Part shown: positions 50,433-58,841 of the stretch, in pieces
Numbering within the stretch: the first letter of the stretch is position 1
Layout: each line of letters starts with the position of its first letter
Notes under the pieces: model-generated
Databases searched by the model: none
The model's input: the letters and a program-made list of their open reading frames with translations, nothing else
What the model was told of the DNA's origin: nothing
Program-made: the position numbers and the translations under genes
Assembly: GCA_045863555.1 (NCBI GenBank)
Contig: BTUU01000025.1
Span: forward strand, 5,357-69,356
Origin: JACRLV01 sp045863555
GTDB lineage: Bacteria > Planctomycetota > Phycisphaerae > UBA1845 > Fen-1342
DNA: 64,000 nucleotides
Reading direction: 5' to 3'

Positions 50433-53400
50433 CTACTCAGAGAGCGAGTTATGCTGCTGCCCGTCGTCGACACATGTCGTCCCCGGCCGCCGGTCGTGCG
50501 GCACGCAGACGGTCACGAAGCCCGTGCAAACGCCGCCAGCGCCGTCGTCGGCTTCGAAGTTGATCCGGTAGACGCGGCCGTTTCCGGTGCCGGATCGTTC
50601 GGAGCGCAGCAGCACGGAGTCACCCTGAATCACTGCGTCCGGCGACGTATCGCCGTCGCCCAGGCCGTTGATCGGCTCATCCTGCGTGACCGTCAGGATA
50701 CGAATCGTGACCGTCGGATTGTCCGGGTCGGTGACACCGGTAATCGTGACCGGTACGAGCTTGTGATTGGGCGGCCAGAGCAGGGCCGTACTGGGCGCGG
50801 CGAGGTCGCATCGCGGCGGTTCATTTACCGTCATGGTCGTGATCACAACTTCGTCGGTGTCCGAACCGCCGAGGCCGTCATCGACCGTCAGCCGGAACGT
50901 CAGCGTGTCCGCGGCGGACGGAGCGGTGAACGATGGGGTCGCGCTGTCGGCGCCCGAGAGCACGACGGCGGCGCCGCCGGTCTGCTCCCACGAGAACGAC
51001 AGCGGATCGCCGTCCGGGTCGCTGCTGGCCGACCCGTCCAGCGTGACAGACGCGCCTGTGAGGCGCGCCTGGTCGGGTCCGGCGTTCGCCGTCGGTGCAT
51101 GATTGTCGTTCTCAACCAGGATTGCGACCGTGTCCGTACTGGCGGCGGTTCCGTCGCTGACCGTCAGTTCGAAGGTCAGCGTCGCGCCGGCCGCGCCGAC
51201 CGTCGGCGCCGTGAAAGTCGGCGTTTCGGAATTGGCGTCGGAAAGCGTGACGGCGGGGCCGCCGGTCTGGACCCAGTGGTACGTGATCGTCTCATTGTCC
51301 GGGTCGTAGCTGTGTGATCCGTCGAGCGTCACGGCGGCGCCTTCGGACACGCGCTCCGGCCCCTGGGCATCGGCGATTGGGGGGTTGTTGACATTCTTGA
51401 TCGTGATGTCGACTGTATCCGCTTCGCTGAACAGCGTTCCGTCTGAGACGATCAGGCGGAACGTGAGCGTCGAACCGCCCAGGGCGACGGCCGGCGCGGT
51501 GAACGTCGGCCGCGACGGATCGGACAGATTCAGCGTCACCTCCGGTCCGGCCAGCTTGATCCAGGCGTAGGTGAGCGCATCCTGATCCGGGTCGGTGCTT
51601 CCGCTGCCGTCGAGCGTAACGAGCGAATTCTCATTGACGCTCTGGTCGGTACCTGCGTCTGCAACCGGCGGACGGTTCGGCGAGCGCACCACGAGCGTGA
51701 TCGGAGCCAGCGCGGAGCAGACATCACCCGCCGCGACCACGACGAGTGCATATCGTCCCGGTGGCGTTGTCGGCTGGGTGAGGATCGTCAGCTCGGTCTG
51801 GAATTCGCCCGTGAGCGGTGACGGCGGCGCAAAGGCGAACGTCAGCCCGGATGGAAGCCCCGCATTCACCGGGATGCGGACCAGGTTGAGTTGGTACGTC
51901 GGCGTGAGCGCACCCGCGTGCGTACCGGTCAGCATGAATGCAGCGGGCTCGCCGGCGATGATCTCCATCCGATCAGTATCGGCCGCCAGCTCACAGGTGG
52001 CCGTTCCGACCGTGATGGCGCGGGTGGCCGCGTCGTTTCCTACGAACTGCGTGAAGTTGGTTTCAACGGAAATCTGCACGATCCGCGTTCCGTAGGTCGT
52101 CGGCGTCCACGCGAAACACTCGCCCAGAAACCCGCCTGTGAGCGGAAGCGGTGTTTCCGCTGAGCGCCCGATCTCGATGGGAACGAGCGAGTCGCCGATG
52201 GGTAGATATTCGGTCGCGACGATTGTCGCGGCCTTCGGCTCCGCGGGCCCAGACTGAGAGTAATGCACAGTCGCATGGATACCGACAGTCTCGTTCGGCT
52301 CAGGGTTGCGCAGCAGGCCGGTCGAGCACGTTCCATCGCCGAGGAAGAAAATGTCTTCCGAGTAGACGTATGCATCGCCCGAAAAAACATCCGGCGCCGG
52401 AGGAGGCGGCGCGATCGGATCGGGCGCCGCGATGACCGGACAATTGTAAACATCGGTCGCAGTCCCGCTCAGTCCGTTGAGATCGCCATCCGTGACCTGG
52501 ACCGTGACGGTGTAGTTCCCCGGCGGCGTGCTGGCGAAAATCGTCAGGCCGTAACTGCCATCGCCGCCTGTGCGCGTCGTGACCGGCCCGCCGATCACCG
52601 TATTCGCCGCGTCGAGCAGATGGGCTGTGACCAACCCGCACCCGACCGGAAGCAGCGTCGCGCCGAGGCCGTAATCAGCCCGGCCGGACACGCTCACGCT
52701 GCCGTTGCAGCCGTACGCATCGACCTGCACGACGATCGGCGTGGCCGGCGATCGCGAACCGGTCGGCAGACCGCGCGTGGCCCGGTCATTGGCCGTGTAC
52801 TGTTCGATCGTCGGCTCCCACCGGATCTCGATGACATGCTCGCCGTCGGATGGCGGCGTCCAGCCGAATTCCACACGGATGGAGCCGACGCCCGTGAAGC
52901 TGATCGGCTTCGAACCGATCAGAATCGGTGCGCCGCCGCCGGCCGGGTGCGCGAACGCACTTACGACCTGCGAGTAGAGTTCCGGCGCGGGCTCGCCACC
53001 GAGATTCGCGTAGTAATTGACGTCGGCCGCGATGCACACGGGCTGACCCGCGATTGCGTTGCCGCTCAATTCGGCGCCGCACACCGGGGGCTGGCCGGCC
53101 TCCGCCATCGATTCGAAGAACTGGATGTCGTCTCCGCAGACCCACAGGTCGAGCGTCAAACTCGGCGTCGGCGCTGGAGGAGGCGGCGCCGGCGCCGGTG
53201 GTTGACAATCCGCGGAGCTCGCGACGCTGAGGGCGGTCTCGATCTCACCCGTCAGGCTGAAGTCCGTAACCTCAACCAGCACGCGATACAGTCCGGGCGG
53301 CGGCGAAGCAATTGGTTGCAAATAGGTGCCGTTCGTCAGCGTGTGCACTGTCGACGTGACGGACACGACCTGGTTCGCACTGTCGTAGACGGTCACGGTC

Positions 53401-56400
53401 ACGCGGCCGCCCTGCACGGGGAAGGTCGCGATCGAGGCGGTGTTGGTTGCCACGAGGTAATCAGCCCGGCCGGACACATTGACCACCGGCCCGACGCAGC
53501 CCTGATTGGCTCCCGCGGATACCTGAATGACCGCACCGGTGACCGGGAACGTGCCCAGTTGGAGGAACGTCGCAGCGGAGTTGTTGGTCGGCAGCACGTC
53601 GCCCTCCGGCGGCGTTTGCGCGACCTGTACGCGAACGATGTGGAACCCCGGCGGCAGGTCGCCGCCGGCGACGTGCGTCTGAACGGTCGTCGTTCCTCCC
53701 AGTGCGAGGCCGGGCACGGTGAGCGTGTCCAGGTGCACCGTCTCGTCGCCGACAACGGCGATGAAGTCGATCGTGAATGCGCCGGCGCCTGACGAACCGA
53801 GGTTCGACACGGCAGCGGCGATGGTGAAACCCTGGGTCTCATCCAGCAGCGGCGGTGCCGCCTCAACATCGCCAGTGATCGTCGGCGTCTGGATGGCGAT
53901 ATCCGGCTTCAGGTCGTCGGCGACATTGATCTCCAGGCCGCCGCTGACACTCCCACCGGCGCCTTTTAGCGTGACGACCGCGGGGTAGATTGTGGGCAAT
54001 GCGCTGGTCGTCACGATATTCACCGGAACGTCAAGCGAGTCGCCGGGGCAAAGCACCAGCGGCAGCGCCGGCAGCGCATCGAGCGACATCGCGGGATTGC
54101 TGAAATCGCCCGCGAGCACGATGTCGTCGATCTGCGCGGGGCAGTCGCCGGAATTCGTGAAGGACACGGTGGTCTGTACGCTGCCGCTTGGTGGGATGGT
54201 GACGCGAACGGGGGTCATGTCGGGCACGACGCCCTGAGGCGCGGGGGGCGGCGTCAACAGAACCGTCGTGGTGCAGGAGCGCTCATCCTCACCGTCGCTG
54301 ATGGTCAGCGTGACGCGGCAGGCCGATCCGCACACCTGCGGCGGAACCGTCAGCGTGGGTGTGGCGATCGACGCGTCGTCGAAGCTCGCCCCCGGACAAT
54401 CGCTCGTCCAGCTGTAGCTGAGCGGCATCGGTCCGTCGTCCGGGTCGCTCGAACCGCCGGCGTTCAAGGCGATCGCGGCGCCACCCGGCGCGCAGGCTGC
54501 GCTGTACGGCCCGCCTGCATTGCAAAGCGGCGGACGATTGTCGCAGACGTCTCCGATGCCGTCGCTGTCCGCGTCGGCCTGGTCGATGTTGGGTGTGCTG
54601 GGGCAATTGTCGCACGCGTCCGGGATCGTATCGCTGTCGGCGTCGAGCCGGTCATCGCCCGCACAGGCGTCGCAGCCGTCCGGCACGCCGTCATTGTCCG
54701 AATCAGGAACCATCACCGTCCGCGCGACCTGCGTCGCGTGATTGCCGCTGCGATCGGTAGCGTCATACGTGACGATGTAGGTGCCCGGCGTGTGCACATC
54801 GACCGTGTCTCCGCCGATGACCGGCTGGAGATTCTGGTCGCACACGTCGCTGATCGATACGCCCGGATCGACAAATCCGGCCGGCCCGCAAAGGACCGTC
54901 AGCGGATCGTCGCCGAGAAGCGTGATGACCGGCGGATTCGTATCGGTCACGGTCACGACGCGCGTCGCCTGGCCGACGTTTCCGGCCGCATCCGTCGCGG
55001 TGTAGACGACGACGTACGTGCCGGATTCAGACGTGTTCGGCGTCGCGCCGCCCACGGTCACCTCGAGCGCGCCGGAGCATTCATCGGTCGCGGTGGCTCC
55101 CGCCTCGGTATAGCTGTCGCTGCTGCACGTCAGTGTCACTTGCGCCGCGCCATTGAGGACGACCTGTGGAGCAAGCGTGTCGCGCACCCGCACCGTCCGC
55201 GTCGCCTGCACGACGTGCCCGTCGCTGTCGGTCACCGAGTACGTGACGATGTAGTCGCCCGGTGAATCCGAATCGACGCTGTCGCCGCCGATCGTCGCCG
55301 TCAGGTCCGCGTCGCAGTCATCGGACACAACCGCTCCCGCCTCGGTGTACGTGCCGACGTGGCACACGATGAACTCGATCGCCGCGCCGTTGAGCGTGAT
55401 GGTGGGGGCGGCGTCCTGGATCGTCAGCGTGGCCGGCGCGGACGTGATCGTCCCGCAGTTGACCTCGCTGGCCAGGCAGTCGTACTGCCCGACGGCGGCG
55501 TCGGTCGCGACCACGCTCAGGGTCGAGTCGGTCGCGCCGAGGATCAGCTCGCCGTTGAAGCGCCACTGGTAGCTCAGCGCGCCGCCGACGTGCGGGATCA
55601 CCACGATCGTGAACGTGGCCGTATCACCGCGACACGCGACCGCGTCCTGCGGCTGCTGCGGGATGTTTGGCCCGTGATCGTGGACCATCAGCGTCACGAC
55701 ATTGCTGGCCACGCTGCCGCACGAATTGACGACCAGTACATAGAACTCAGCACCGTCGAGCGAAGCCCGATTCGCCTCGGTAATGGGCAACGAGAGCACG
55801 TCCGACGTCCCGTCGAAGATCGGGAGCCCGTCCTGGAACCACTGGTACGTGAACGGGGCGGTCCCGGCCGCCACGACGCGGAAGGTCGCCGTCTGTTCCA
55901 CGCACGCTTCCGCATTGACCGGCTGCGTCGCGATCGACGCCGGCCCGCACTCGCACACGTCGGGGATGCCGTTTCCGTTCGTATCCGCAAAGCCTCCGCT
56001 GGATACGTCGCACTCGTCGGGCACGCCGTTGCCGTTGCAGTCGCCGCTGCTGCCCGACGAAATGTCGGTCGAGTCGGCCACGCAATTGCCGTTGCAGTCC
56101 GGCAGCGTGCCGCTGATCAGGAGCTTCAGGTCGTTATTGGTATCGTCGAATGTCGGGATGAACGTCAGCCCGTTGCCGATATCCAGGCCGCTGTATGTCG
56201 CAAAATTGGTTCCGCCGCGGCCGCCGTGGTCCAGAATGAAGTAGCTGGACCCGGGGCACGGGTGGAAGTTGTTGATGACATTCACGCTCAGGCGACCATT
56301 GAGCGAGACGGCGCCGCTGACGACCACCTGGTCGAGATTGGTCCCGGGAAATGTCCCGCCGATGTCGATCGCCGTCTCGCCGCCGGCGGTCTGCGTGTAG

Positions 56401-57839
56401 CTGCCGAGGATTCGTAGAATCCCAGTCTGCGATCCGCCCGGCTGGAGCAGTCCGCCGTTTGTCACGTTGGCCAGGACGTTGCCGGTGCCCGAGATGAGCC
56501 CGTCCGGAATGTTGGCGGGCTGGTCAAACTGGATGTTCGCGTTGTTCAGGAGGATGGCGGCGTTCGTGTGCGTATACGTGGACGCAAGCCGGAACGTGCC
56601 GCTTGAGACTTCGATCGTTCCGCTGTTGTTCAAGCCGATATTGCAGTAGCTGTCGCCGGTGCCGCCGGTCTTGCGGACGCTGCCGTTGTTGTTGAAGTAC
56701 GCCGGTCCGCCGTAGTGCTGGACGTCGGCGTCGCTGACCAGGTTCCAGTCACCGTCGTTCGTGATCGTGCCGCCGTCGTTGACCCGCAGCGAGGCCGAGC
56801 CCTGCATGGTGACCACGCCCTGGTTGCGGAACGTACGGTTCACATACAGGTGCTGGTTACCGCCCGTGAGCGTCGTGGCGCCGGTGACCACCGTCGTGCC
56901 GCCGTCGCGCATGTTCCCGTACGACCAGGTGAACGGACCGTTGACCGTCAGCGTCCCGGTCCCGCCGATCTCGCCGTTGGTCAACTGGCCGGCCCCGCAG
57001 GACAGAGTCCCATTCACGCCGAAGAAGCCGCCGCTCACGCTGACCGTGCCCGGAAGGCTGCTGGTCCCCTGGAAGATGACCGCGCCGCCGGCGACTTGAA
57101 GCGTGCCCTCCCCGGCAAGTGCCGAGCCGGCCGTCAGCGTGTGCGTTCCGCCGCCGAAGTACAGCACGGTTCCGGCCGCGGCCCGGTACGTCCCGTCTCC
57201 GCCGCCGCCGCCGGCCAGGTTGAGCGCGCCGCTGAGCGACTCGACCACGCTGCCGGCGCTGCTGAAGAATCCGATATTGCAGTAGCTGTCGCCGGTGCCG
57301 CCGGTCTTGCGGACGCTGCCGTTGTNNNNNNNNNNNNNNNNNNNNNNNNNNNNNNNNNNNNNNNNNNNNNNNNNNNNNNNNNNNNNNNNNNNNNNNNNNN
57401 NNNNNNNNNNNNNNNNNNNNNNNNNGAACGGACCGTTGACCGTCAGCGTCCCGGTCCCGCCGATCTCGCCGTTGGTCAACGTCATTCCGGCGTCCAATAC
57501 CGATGTCCCAGCAATCGAAAGAAAACCGCCAGATACGCTCACCAGCTCACCGCTCGTAAGGCTGTTGATGCTCGTGCTCGTACTGCTGAACGAAACGGTC
57601 ACGTCCGGCGTCATGTCCGGAATGACTACGTCATCGCCCGCGGCGGGCACGCGGCCCAGGTCCCAGTTCGCCGGATTGTGCCAGGAGCCGGTCCCGGCTC
57701 CGCCCGTCCACGTGATCGTGGCCGCGGATGCGCCGGACGCGCCCGTCCATGCGCAGGAGGCCGTCAGCCACGCGAGCAGGATGCGCGTGCGGGCGAGAGT
57801 GCGACAAGGCTGATAGCAGTGGGAGCGTGTGGGTTGCAT
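50433..57839 (-). CDS. Giant exported repeat protein (beta-solenoid, Ig/PKD, DUF5011, TSP3, CARDB modules)
   Basis: The frame encodes about 2470 aa plus a gap. An N-terminal signal (MQPTRSHCYQPCRTLARTRILLAWLTASCAWTGASGASA) precedes TITWTGGAGTGSWHNPANWDLGRVPAAGDDVVIP, the start of a right-handed beta-solenoid (about 57740 down to 56110) built of Gly/Thr-rich repeats. Then come an EF-hand-like stretch (DCNGNCVADSTD, near 56000-56110), Ig-like domains (55390-55960), DUF5011-like modules (54720-55380), thrombospondin-3 calcium repeats (54540-54710), a PKD domain (54280-54530), a CARDB domain (53500-53950) and three PKD-type domains near the C-terminus (50820-51680). There is no membrane anchor or sorting motif. 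It should be secreted or cell-surface bound, perhaps for adhesion. The 100 N at 57326-57425 interrupt it. Confidence 0.8.
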   Translation of the reverse strand: MQPTRSHCYQPCRTLARTRILLAWLTASCAWTGASGASAATITWTGGAGTGSWHNPANWDLGRVPAAGDDVVIPDMTPDVTVSFSSTSTSINSLTSGELVSVSGGFLSIAGTSVLDAGMTLTNGEIGGTGTLTVNGPFXXXXXXXXXXXXXXXXXXXXXXXXXXXXXXXXXXNGSVRKTGGTGDSYCNIGFFSSAGSVVESLSGALNLAGGGGGDGTYRAAAGTVLYFGGGTHTLTAGSALAGEGTLQVAGGAVIFQGTSSLPGTVSVSGGFFGVNGTLSCGAGQLTNGEIGGTGTLTVNGPFTWSYGNMRDGGTTVVTGATTLTGGNQHLYVNRTFRNQGVVTMQGSASLRVNDGGTITNDGDWNLVSDADVQHYGGPAYFNNNGSVRKTGGTGDSYCNIGLNNSGTIEVSSGTFRLASTYTHTNAAILLNNANIQFDQPANIPDGLISGTGNVLANVTNGGLLQPGGSQTGILRILGSYTQTAGGETAIDIGGTFPGTNLDQVVVSGAVSLNGRLSVNVINNFHPCPGSSYFILDHGGRGGTNFATYSGLDIGNGLTFIPTFDDTNNDLKLLISGTLPDCNGNCVADSTDISSGSSGDCNGNGVPDECDVSSGGFADTNGNGIPDVCECGPASIATQPVNAEACVEQTATFRVVAAGTAPFTYQWFQDGLPIFDGTSDVLSLPITEANRASLDGAEFYVLVVNSCGSVASNVVTLMVHDHGPNIPQQPQDAVACRGDTATFTIVVIPHVGGALSYQWRFNGELILGATDSTLSVVATDAAVGQYDCLASEVNCGTITSAPATLTIQDAAPTITLNGAAIEFIVCHVGTYTEAGAVVSDDCDADLTATIGGDSVDSDSPGDYIVTYSVTDSDGHVVQATRTVRVRDTLAPQVVLNGAAQVTLTCSSDSYTEAGATATDECSGALEVTVGGATPNTSESGTYVVVYTATDAAGNVGQATRVVTVTDTNPPVITLLGDDPLTVLCGPAGFVDPGVSISDVCDQNLQPVIGGDTVDVHTPGTYIVTYDATDRSGNHATQVARTVMVPDSDNDGVPDGCDACAGDDRLDADSDTIPDACDNCPSTPNIDQADADSDGIGDVCDNRPPLCNAGGPYSAACAPGGAAIALNAGGSSDPDDGPMPLSYSWTSDCPGASFDDASIATPTLTVPPQVCGSACRVTLTISDGEDERSCTTTVLLTPPPAPQGVVPDMTPVRVTIPPSGSVQTTVSFTNSGDCPAQIDDIVLAGDFSNPAMSLDALPALPLVLCPGDSLDVPVNIVTTSALPTIYPAVVTLKGAGGSVSGGLEINVADDLKPDIAIQTPTITGDVEAAPPLLDETQGFTIAAAVSNLGSSGAGAFTIDFIAVVGDETVHLDTLTVPGLALGGTTTVQTHVAGGDLPPGFHIVRVQVAQTPPEGDVLPTNNSAATFLQLGTFPVTGAVIQVSAGANQGCVGPVVNVSGRADYLVATNTASIATFPVQGGRVTVTVYDSANQVVSVTSTVHTLTNGTYLQPIASPPPGLYRVLVEVTDFSLTGEIETALSVASSADCQPPAPAPPPPAPTPSLTLDLWVCGDDIQFFESMAEAGQPPVCGAELSGNAIAGQPVCIAADVNYYANLGGEPAPELYSQVVSAFAHPAGGGAPILIGSKPISFTGVGSIRVEFGWTPPSDGEHVIEIRWEPTIEQYTANDRATRGLPTGSRSPATPIVVQVDAYGCNGSVSVSGRADYGLGATLLPVGCGLVTAHLLDAANTVIGGPVTTRTGGDGSYGLTIFASTPPGNYTVTVQVTDGDLNGLSGTATDVYNCPVIAAPDPIAPPPPAPDVFSGDAYVYSEDIFFLGDGTCSTGLLRNPEPNETVGIHATVHYSQSGPAEPKAATIVATEYLPIGDSLVPIEIGRSAETPLPLTGGFLGECFAWTPTTYGTRIVQISVETNFTQFVGNDAATRAITVGTATCELAADTDRMEIIAGEPAAFMLTGTHAGALTPTYQLNLVRIPVNAGLPSGLTFAFAPPSPLTGEFQTELTILTQPTTPPGRYALVVVAAGDVCSALAPITLVVRSPNRPPVADAGTDQSVNENSLVTLDGSGSTDPDQDALTYAWIKLAGPEVTLNLSDPSRPTFTAPAVALGGSTLTFRLIVSDGTLFSEADTVDITIKNVNNPPIADAQGPERVSEGAAVTLDGSHSYDPDNETITYHWVQTGGPAVTLSDANSETPTFTAPTVGAAGATLTFELTVSDGTAASTDTVAILVENDNHAPTANAGPDQARLTGASVTLDGSASSDPDGDPLSFSWEQTGGAAVVLSGADSATPSFTAPSAADTLTFRLTVDDGLGGSDTDEVVITTMTVNEPPRCDLAAPSTALLWPPNHKLVPVTITGVTDPDNPTVTIRILTVTQDEPINGLGDGDTSPDAVIQGDSVLLRSERSGTGNGRVYRINFEADDGAGGVCTGFVTVCVPHDRRPGTTCVDDGQQHNSLSE
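56635..56985 (-). repeat. Repeat unit of the giant gene, intact copy
   Basis: This 351-base unit encodes NGEIGGTGTLTVNGPF through NGSVRKTGGTGDSYCNIG. Its first 55 bases (56635-56689) recur exactly at 57271-57325 and its last 55 (56931-56985) at 57426-57480, which flank the N gap. It is one turn of the beta-solenoid repeats. Confidence 0.85.
57271..57480 (-). repeat. Second copy of the repeat unit, interrupted by the gap
   Basis: 55 bases match on each side of the gap, in the same order as the intact copy. If the copies are identical the missing part is the 241 bases corresponding to 56690-56930. Confidence 0.75.
57326..57425. other. Scaffold gap of 100 N
   Basis: Exactly 100 N, the conventional length for a gap of unknown size. 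The reading frame across it is kept only because 100 and the predicted 241 bases leave the same remainder on division by three. Confidence 0.95.
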
Positions 57840-58045
57840 TGCGCTGTTTCCTTTTCTTCGAGCCGGTGAACAGAGACTCGCCGCGGCCGGCGCCCTGCGG
57901 CGCCGAGCACGCCCAGGTTTGAATTGCCGGCGATCGACGGCCGACCGGGAACGCGGGGCGCACTTGCGCCGGCCCCGAGCCCGTCTCTCCGCCCGACGGC
58001 TACCGGGGCGCCACTGGGATCGCCGGAAGGGCCTGTGGATTTATC

Positions 58046-58074
58046 TGGACCCGTGGAAGCCGGCCTGCTACACT
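58046..58074 (+). promoter_or_regulatory. Promoter candidate of the ECF sigma gene
   Basis: TGGACC (58046-58051) and TACACT (58069-58074) are 17 bases apart. A 10-bp inverted repeat, GCCGGCCTGC (58059-58068) with GCGGGCCGGC (58083-58092), encloses the -10 box and the expected start, as an operator would. The rest of the 348 bases before the sigma gene shows no other feature. Confidence 0.4.
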
Positions 58075-58187
58075 CTCGCTCAGCGGGCCGGCGATTGCGT
58101 CCACATTGCCCGAACGGAAGTAAAATCGAAAACAACCACCAAATCGGCTCACAAAATTCGCGGCGATCGAAAAGAAGTGGGTGTGCC

Positions 58188-58772
58188 GTGGCCGGACCAG
58201 TCAACGATAGGCAGGATGTGCTCCCCGGCGCCGCGGCGACGGATGGCGGCGAGTGCGCCGATGTGGACGATCTGCTGCCTGAGGTCTATGAGGAGTTGCA
58301 TGCTCTCGCTGGTGCTGTCATTCAACGCCACCGGATCTTCGATCCGACCCGCACCACTTCTTTGATCCAGGATACCTACGTTCTCCTCGCGAAACGCGGC
58401 CTGCGCTTTCGCGACCGCATGCATTTTCTTCGCCTGGCCGCCCGGGCCATGCGGCGGGTGCTCATCGACCGGGTCCGCAACGCGAACGCGCAGAAGCGCG
58501 GCGGCGGCCAACCTGTGATTCCGCTGAGCGACACCATCACGCCCTCGGCCGGCGCACCTGACCTGTTGGCCGTCGAAGCGGCGCTGACGCAACTGGCGAC
58601 GTTCGATCCGAGAAAGAACCGGATCGTCGAGCTGCGCTTCTTCGGCCGCCTGTCGATCGACGAGACGGCCGAGGCACTTGGCCTGTCGCCGGCAACGGTC
58701 AAGCGCGAATGGACGCTGGCCCGGGCGTGGCTTTATCGCGAGGTTTCCGGCGGCAACGGCCAGACTGCGTAA
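58188..58772 (+). CDS. ECF-family RNA polymerase sigma factor
   Basis: The 194 aa protein is a planctomycete-type ECF sigma factor (the sigma70_ECF group). Region 2 appears as TTSLIQDTYVLLAKRGLRFRDRMHFLRLAARAMRRVLIDRVRNANAQKRGG, and region 4 as DPRKNRIVELRFFGRLSIDETAEALGLSPATVKREWTLARAWLYREV, with a helix-turn-helix. The GTG at 58188 is selected by length relative to the family; its SD is weak. A Ser/Thr kinase gene follows 69 bases later, the usual partner of this sigma group, which is thought to be controlled by phosphorylation rather than by an anti-sigma factor. Confidence 0.88.
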   Translation: MAGPVNDRQDVLPGAAATDGGECADVDDLLPEVYEELHALAGAVIQRHRIFDPTRTTSLIQDTYVLLAKRGLRFRDRMHFLRLAARAMRRVLIDRVRNANAQKRGGGQPVIPLSDTITPSAGAPDLLAVEAALTQLATFDPRKNRIVELRFFGRLSIDETAEALGLSPATVKREWTLARAWLYREVSGGNGQTA

Positions 58773-58841
58773 GCCGTTTCGCGCGCCGATTACGCTTTGA
58801 AACCGGAGGTCTGTGCGATCGCCGGTTGGGCGGGTTCCTGC

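Noticed and set aside
52263..53792. Plus-strand frame of 509 aa
   Set aside because: Antisense to the giant exported protein; Arg/Asp-rich without homology that I can recognise.
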